From NCBI GenBank assembly GCA_043721315.1, contig JAYSQZ010000035.1:1-64000 (forward strand): a stretch of DNA of 64,000 nucleotides, read 5' to 3'. Source of the stretch: Elstera sp043721315 (lineage in GTDB: Bacteria; Pseudomonadota; Alphaproteobacteria; Elsterales; Elsteraceae). The position numbers and the translations under genes were made by a program. The notes under the pieces were generated by a model, which searched no databases, had not been told where the DNA came from, and saw only the letters and a list, made by a program, of their open reading frames with translations. Below are positions 60,174-64,000 of the stretch, piece by piece. Every line of letters starts with the position of its first letter. Within the stretch, counting starts at the first letter, position 1.

Positions 60174-60967
60174 GCGCCGCATTCAGTTCGGGGCAGAGTC
60201 CCTCTAAAATCGCCGTTCGCAGTGTCACCAAGAGCTTTGGTCGCAAGCCTGTGTTGCGCGGGGCGGATTTGCTGATTCCCAAAGGCCAGAGCACGGTTAT
60301 CATCGGCGGCTCGGGCACGGGGAAATCGGTCCTGCTCAAGTGCATCCTGGGGCTTATTCAGCCCGATTCCGGCACTATCGAGATAGACGGGGTGAATATC
60401 CTCACAGAAGGCGCACAATCGCGCCGCGATATTCGCCAAAAAATTGGTATGTTGTTCCAGGGCGGCGCTTTATTCGACAGTCTGCGCGTGTGGGAAAATG
60501 TCGCCTTCGGGCTAATGCAGGGCGACCGGATGAGCGCGCGGGACGCAAAACCCATCGCCATCACCAAACTCGGCCAAGTTGGCCTCGGCCCCGATGTGGC
60601 AGACCTGTTTCCGGCAGAGCTTTCCGGCGGAATGCAAAAACGTGTTGGCCTTGCCCGCGCCATTGCGCGCGAGCCGGAGATATTGTTCTTCGATGAACCC
60701 ACGACCGGGCTTGATCCGATTATGGCGGGCGTGATTAACGATCTTATTCGCCAATGCGTCGCCGACCTTGGGGCCACCGCAGTCACCATCACCCATGATA
60801 TGACCAGCGTGCGCCATATCGCCGATCAGGTGGCAATGATCTATGACGGAAAATTCGTCTGGTCAGGGCCGATTGCCGATCTCGACTCCTCCGGCAACCC
60901 CTACATTGATCAGTTCATTCACGGACGAACCGAGGGGCCGATTGCCCTTCAGGTTCGGAGCGCTTGA
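60170..60967 (+). CDS. mlaF: MlaF-family phospholipid ABC transporter ATPase
   Basis: 265 residues. Walker A GGSGTGKSVLLKC, signature LSGGMQKRVGLARAIA, Walker B ILFFDEPTTGLDP and His switch TAVTITHDMTSVRHIADQVAM, all standard. VRSVTKSFGRKPVLRGADLLIPKGQS opens the domain. It pairs with the upstream MlaE (ATGA overlap). Its TGA overlaps the radA ATG (TGATG). The substrate-domain protein MlaD must be encoded elsewhere. Confidence 0.94.
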   Translation: MSAAFSSGQSPSKIAVRSVTKSFGRKPVLRGADLLIPKGQSTVIIGGSGTGKSVLLKCILGLIQPDSGTIEIDGVNILTEGAQSRRDIRQKIGMLFQGGALFDSLRVWENVAFGLMQGDRMSARDAKPIAITKLGQVGLGPDVADLFPAELSGGMQKRVGLARAIAREPEILFFDEPTTGLDPIMAGVINDLIRQCVADLGATAVTITHDMTSVRHIADQVAMIYDGKFVWSGPIADLDSSGNPYIDQFIHGRTEGPIALQVRSA

Positions 60968-62379
60968 TGGCCCGAGGCACGAGCCAGTTTGTTTGCCAAG
61001 CCTGCGGGGCCTTCTACGCGAAATGGCAGGGCCAATGCACGGCCTGCGGCGAGTGGAATACCTTGGTTGAAGAGGCCGCCCCGCCGTCGGTCGGCGGTAA
61101 GAAGGCCCCGGCGGTGCAGCGGTCGCGGAGTTCTGGGCTTACCTTCGTCGATCTCGGCGGCCTATCCACTCCCGCGCCGCGCCGCCCGTCCGGTATTGAT
61201 GAGTTGGACCGCGTGACGGGCGGCGGCATCGTGCCGGGTTCGGCCATTCTTATTGGCGGCGATCCGGGGATTGGGAAATCGACGTTGCTGACGCAAGTGG
61301 TCGCCCGCCTCGCCGAAACCGGTAGCCGCTGCGCTTATATCTCCGGGGAAGAAGCGGTCGATCAAGTGCGCCTGCGCGCGGCCCGCCTTGGCATTGCGTC
61401 CGCCCCCGTTGCCTTAGCGTCAGCAACGGCTTTACGCGATATTCTTCCGGCGCTGGAGGGAGAGAATCCGCCCGACATCGTTGTGATAGATTCGATCCAA
61501 ACCATGTATCTGGACGCGCTCGACAGCGCCCCCGGCACGGTCGGGCAAGTGCGCGCCTGCGCGCAGGAACTCATTCGTGCCGCAAAAAAACGCGGTTTCG
61601 CGCTTATCCTCGTTGGGCATGTAACCAAGGAAGGCGCGATTGCCGGGCCGCGCGTGCTGGAACATATGGTCGATACGGTGCTGTATTTTGAAGGCGAGCG
61701 CGGTCATCAGTTCCGCATTTTGCGCGCGGTGAAAAACCGTTTTGGGCCGACCGATGAAATCGGCGTGTTCGAGATGACCGATAAGGGCTTGAAAGAAGTC
61801 CCCAACCCCTCCGCGCTCTTTCTCGCTGAACGGCGGGACGATGTATCGGGCGCGGCGGTCTTCGCTGGAATGGAAGGCACGCGCCCCGTTCTGGTGGAAA
61901 TCCAAGCCCTCGTCGCCCCTACCAGCTTCGGCACACCCCGCCGCGCGGTGGTTGGGTGGGATAGCGGGCGGCTGGCGATGGTCATGGCGGTGCTCGATGC
62001 GCGGTGCGGCCTGTCTATCGGCGCGCAAGATGTGTATCTGAACGTCGCGGGTGGTTTGCGGATTTCGGAGCCTGCGGCGGATCTTGCGGTTGCAGCCGCC
62101 CTGGTTTCCGCCTATTCCGGGGAACCTGTGCCGTCTGATATGGTTGTGTTCGGCGAAGTTGGCCTGGGCGGGGAGGTTCGGCAGGTCGGCCAAACCGATG
62201 CGCGGCTTAAGGAAGCCTTGCGCTTGGGCTTTGGACGGGCTTTGATCCCGGCGCGACGAACGGGGGCGACCAGTGGCGGCCTAGGGTTGGAATTGACCGA
62301 GGTGGACAGGTTGGCCGATCTCGTCGAACGGCTCACCCCACCAGACGAGAGTAGCTGGCGGCGCAAGCTGCCTGAATAG
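60967..62379 (+). CDS. radA: DNA repair protein RadA (Sms)
   Basis: 470 residues from ATG 60967. N-terminal C4 zinc finger FVCQACGAFYAKWQGQCTACGEW, RecA-like ATPase with Walker A GGDPGIGKSTLL near residue 95, the RadA-specific KNRFGPTDEIGVFEM motif, and a Lon-protease-like C-terminal domain (LSIGAQDVYLNVAGGLRISEPAADLAVAAAL). It drives branch migration in recombinational repair. Translationally coupled to mlaF; cvpA follows. Confidence 0.95.
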   Translation: MARGTSQFVCQACGAFYAKWQGQCTACGEWNTLVEEAAPPSVGGKKAPAVQRSRSSGLTFVDLGGLSTPAPRRPSGIDELDRVTGGGIVPGSAILIGGDPGIGKSTLLTQVVARLAETGSRCAYISGEEAVDQVRLRAARLGIASAPVALASATALRDILPALEGENPPDIVVIDSIQTMYLDALDSAPGTVGQVRACAQELIRAAKKRGFALILVGHVTKEGAIAGPRVLEHMVDTVLYFEGERGHQFRILRAVKNRFGPTDEIGVFEMTDKGLKEVPNPSALFLAERRDDVSGAAVFAGMEGTRPVLVEIQALVAPTSFGTPRRAVVGWDSGRLAMVMAVLDARCGLSIGAQDVYLNVAGGLRISEPAADLAVAAALVSAYSGEPVPSDMVVFGEVGLGGEVRQVGQTDARLKEALRLGFGRALIPARRTGATSGGLGLELTEVDRLADLVERLTPPDESSWRRKLPE

Positions 62380-62443
62380 TTTAGTGAGTTTGCTAAGTTT
62401 AGCGCGTGAACGCGGGACCAAAACGGGGGCCGAGAGGAATAAA

Positions 62444-63298
62444 ATGGACGGCGGCTTTCATATGACCGACATCGCGGTCGTGATCGTGGTGCTGATTTCG
62501 GGTGTGCTCGCCTTCCTGCGCGGCTTCGTGCGGGAAGCCTTGGGCATTGCCGCCTGGATTGGTGCAGCCTTCATTGCTATGCAGGTGCAGCCCCTCACGA
62601 TGGGCCTTGCGATGGACCTGATCGGCATGGAGGTGATCGCCAAGTACGGCTCTTGGGTGGTTATCTTCCTCATCGCGCTGATTATCCTCTCCATCGTCAG
62701 CGGCGCGATTGCCAATATGATTAAGGATACCAGCCTGAATGCGCTGGACCGGTCTTTAGGCTTCGTCTTCGGTCTAGCGCGCGGTGGGTTGCTGATCGCG
62801 GTCGCCTATTTCCTCAGCGCGCAACTGATGAACAAAAGCGCCCCGCCGCCGGAGTGGCTGGCGAAGGCGAAAACCTACCCGCTTATCCTACGCGGGGCCG
62901 ACATTGTGTCCGTCTTCGTGCCGCGCGATGCGAGCGAGCAGGCCGCGCGCGAGATTGAGGAAAAGCGCCGCCAGGGTGAAGCCTTGCTGGAAATTCAAAA
63001 GAACCTGCAAACCCTCACAGCGCCGCCTGCGGGTCCGATTGTGCCGCAACCGCCCCCGAGCGCGCCGGCTCAAACCGCGCCCGCCCCCGCTGTTCCGCCC
63101 GCGATTGGTGCGCCGCCTGCTGCGAAAACCGGCGTCGTTCCCGCGCAACCTGCCGCCCCGGCACAACCGCCCGCTACGGCACCCGCTACAAACTCTGGTG
63201 GAAAACCAGCCCCAGCAGCAGCCCCGGCAAAAGCAGGAGGCGGCTATGACGACCAGCAACGTAACTCGCTTGATGCATTCATCAAAAATAAGCAGTAA
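62444..63298 (+). CDS. CvpA-family membrane protein
   Basis: 284 residues from ATG 62444, with AGAGGA five bases upstream; an ATG at 62462 is also possible. Four membrane helices in the first 130 residues: MTDIAVVIVVLISGVLAFLRGFVREALGIAAWIGAAFIA, IALIILSIVSGAI, and LDRSLGFVFGLARGGLLIAVAYFL, the CvpA pattern. The C-terminal half is cytoplasmic or periplasmic, with a charged helix (EIEEKRRQGEALLEIQKNLQ) and a long Pro/Ala-rich tail, longer than E. coli CvpA. It precedes purF as in E. coli. Role in envelope homeostasis. Confidence 0.88.
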   Translation: MDGGFHMTDIAVVIVVLISGVLAFLRGFVREALGIAAWIGAAFIAMQVQPLTMGLAMDLIGMEVIAKYGSWVVIFLIALIILSIVSGAIANMIKDTSLNALDRSLGFVFGLARGGLLIAVAYFLSAQLMNKSAPPPEWLAKAKTYPLILRGADIVSVFVPRDASEQAAREIEEKRRQGEALLEIQKNLQTLTAPPAGPIVPQPPPSAPAQTAPAPAVPPAIGAPPAAKTGVVPAQPAAPAQPPATAPATNSGGKPAPAAAPAKAGGGYDDQQRNSLDAFIKNKQ

Positions 63299-63370
63299 AG
63301 AGGCGACTTGTCTTTGGCCCACCCCTGGCGGTCGGGTTTAGCCTAAGTTTTTTTGAAGGGGATTGCCCGC

Positions 63371-64000
63371 ATGTTCACCACGCATCCGTTTGACGACGAT
63401 AAGCTGCGGGAGGAATGTGGGGTGTTCGCCATCTATGGCACGCCCGATAGCGCCGCCCATACGGCCCTTGGCCTGCACGCGCTTCAGCATCGCGGCCAGG
63501 AAGCGGCGGGGATCGTTTGTTTTGACGGCAAACAGTTCAACGCGCACCGCGCGCTTGGCCATGTTGGCGAAACCTTCGCGCAGCCGGACGTGATCAACCG
63601 CCTGAAGGGCCACGCCGCCATCGGCCACACGCGCTATGCCACCACGGGCGACACGCTGTTGCGAAACGTGCAGCCGCTGTTCGCCGACCTTGCCATCGGT
63701 GGCTTCGCTATTGCCCACAATGGCAATCTTACGAATAATCAGGCCCTGCGCCGCCGCCTTGTGGAGCGCGGGTCGCTGTTTCAATCGACCACCGATACCG
63801 AAGTCGTGGTGCACCTGATCGCAACCGCGCTTGCCACCGCTGTGGTGGACCGTTTGACCGATGCGTTGCGCCAGATTTCCGGTGCCTACTCCTTCGTTGG
63901 GTTGATGGACGACGGTATCATCGGCGTGCGCGACCCCAACGGCGTGCGCCCGCTTGTGTTGGGCCGCTTGGGCGATGCCTATGTTATGGCATCTGAGACC
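63371..64000 (+). CDS. purF: Amidophosphoribosyltransferase, 5' part
   Basis: First step of purine synthesis: glutamine plus PRPP to phosphoribosylamine. The first 210 codons are in the window; the rest runs off the end. The glutaminase (Ntn) domain is clear: a 15-residue propeptide before the nucleophile Cys in REECGVFAIYG, LQHRGQEAAGIV, GHTRYATTGD, IAHNGNLTN, STTDTEVVVHLIA and GVRDPNGVRPLVLGRL. cvpA lies 72 bases upstream, the usual pairing. Confidence 0.95.
   Translation, partial: MFTTHPFDDDKLREECGVFAIYGTPDSAAHTALGLHALQHRGQEAAGIVCFDGKQFNAHRALGHVGETFAQPDVINRLKGHAAIGHTRYATTGDTLLRNVQPLFADLAIGGFAIAHNGNLTNNQALRRRLVERGSLFQSTTDTEVVVHLIATALATAVVDRLTDALRQISGAYSFVGLMDDGIIGVRDPNGVRPLVLGRLGDAYVMASET

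Overview
The window is a mostly GC-rich, tightly packed chromosomal segment of an alphaproteobacterium, most likely in or near the Rhodospirillales. This is inferred from gene content: a MucR/Ros zinc-finger regulator, a class I lysyl-tRNA synthetase, UPF0262, DUF2948, DUF1849 (EipB-like), DUF4169, an alphaproteobacterial-type CheZ, and the order nrdR-ribD-ribE-ribBA-ribH-nusB-thiL. No 16S gene is present, so the genus cannot be fixed.

Layout. 1-5.7 kb is an AT-richer sugar-uptake cluster: an ABC transporter (permease cut at the window edge, ATPase, binding protein) divergent from a LacI regulator, a FucU-type mutarotase and a ribokinase, with two identical LacI-type operators between the two halves. 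Position 1-251 is a perfect fold-back inverted repeat, probably an assembly end. 6-18 kb is housekeeping on the minus strand: a GT9 glycosyltransferase, an EipB-like protein, Tex, a FliL-like protein, then the riboflavin/thiamine block with nrdR, glyA and rpiB. 18.5-22.5 kb holds MucR, two small unknown proteins, CorA, a GT2 glycosyltransferase and a YqaA protein. 22.5-26.3 kb looks like a metal (Ni/Co/Cu) homeostasis cluster: MFS exporter and CsoR-family repressor on one strand, a His-rich secreted protein, HupE/UreJ permease and membrane-anchored protein on the other. 26.3-31 kb is a complete BMP-type (nucleoside) ABC importer. 31-38 kb carries an ArsR/NIPSNAP/ABM module, a HAD hydrolase, a degenerate EAL protein, small DUF proteins, a branched-chain aminotransferase and lysS.

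40.6-43.7 kb is an accessory patch next to a DinG-type helicase. The last ~130 coding bases of that helicase and its downstream repeat occur twice, bracketing a ParD antitoxin without its toxin. Beyond lies a strongly AT-rich two-gene unit: a ParB/Srx-like protein with a possible HEPN-like C-terminus and a D12-class adenine methyltransferase. I regard this unit as the best candidate for an undescribed (probably defence or modification) system.

43.8-50 kb returns to conserved genes: AEC transporter, UPF0262, hisD, hisG, DUF2948, murA and dcd, most joined by ATGA-type overlaps. A tRNA-Thr(GGU) is followed by a second accessory insertion, a Type IIG restriction-modification gene plus a truncated antitoxin. 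53.9-64 kb has a D-2-hydroxyacid dehydrogenase, a PAS-GGDEF-EAL phosphodiesterase, cheZ, alr, mlaE-mlaF, radA, a CvpA protein and the 5' part of purF.

All calls come from reading the sequence and given translations; no database search was run. Several starts were moved to internal ATG/GTG codons where family length and Shine-Dalgarno sites favoured them.
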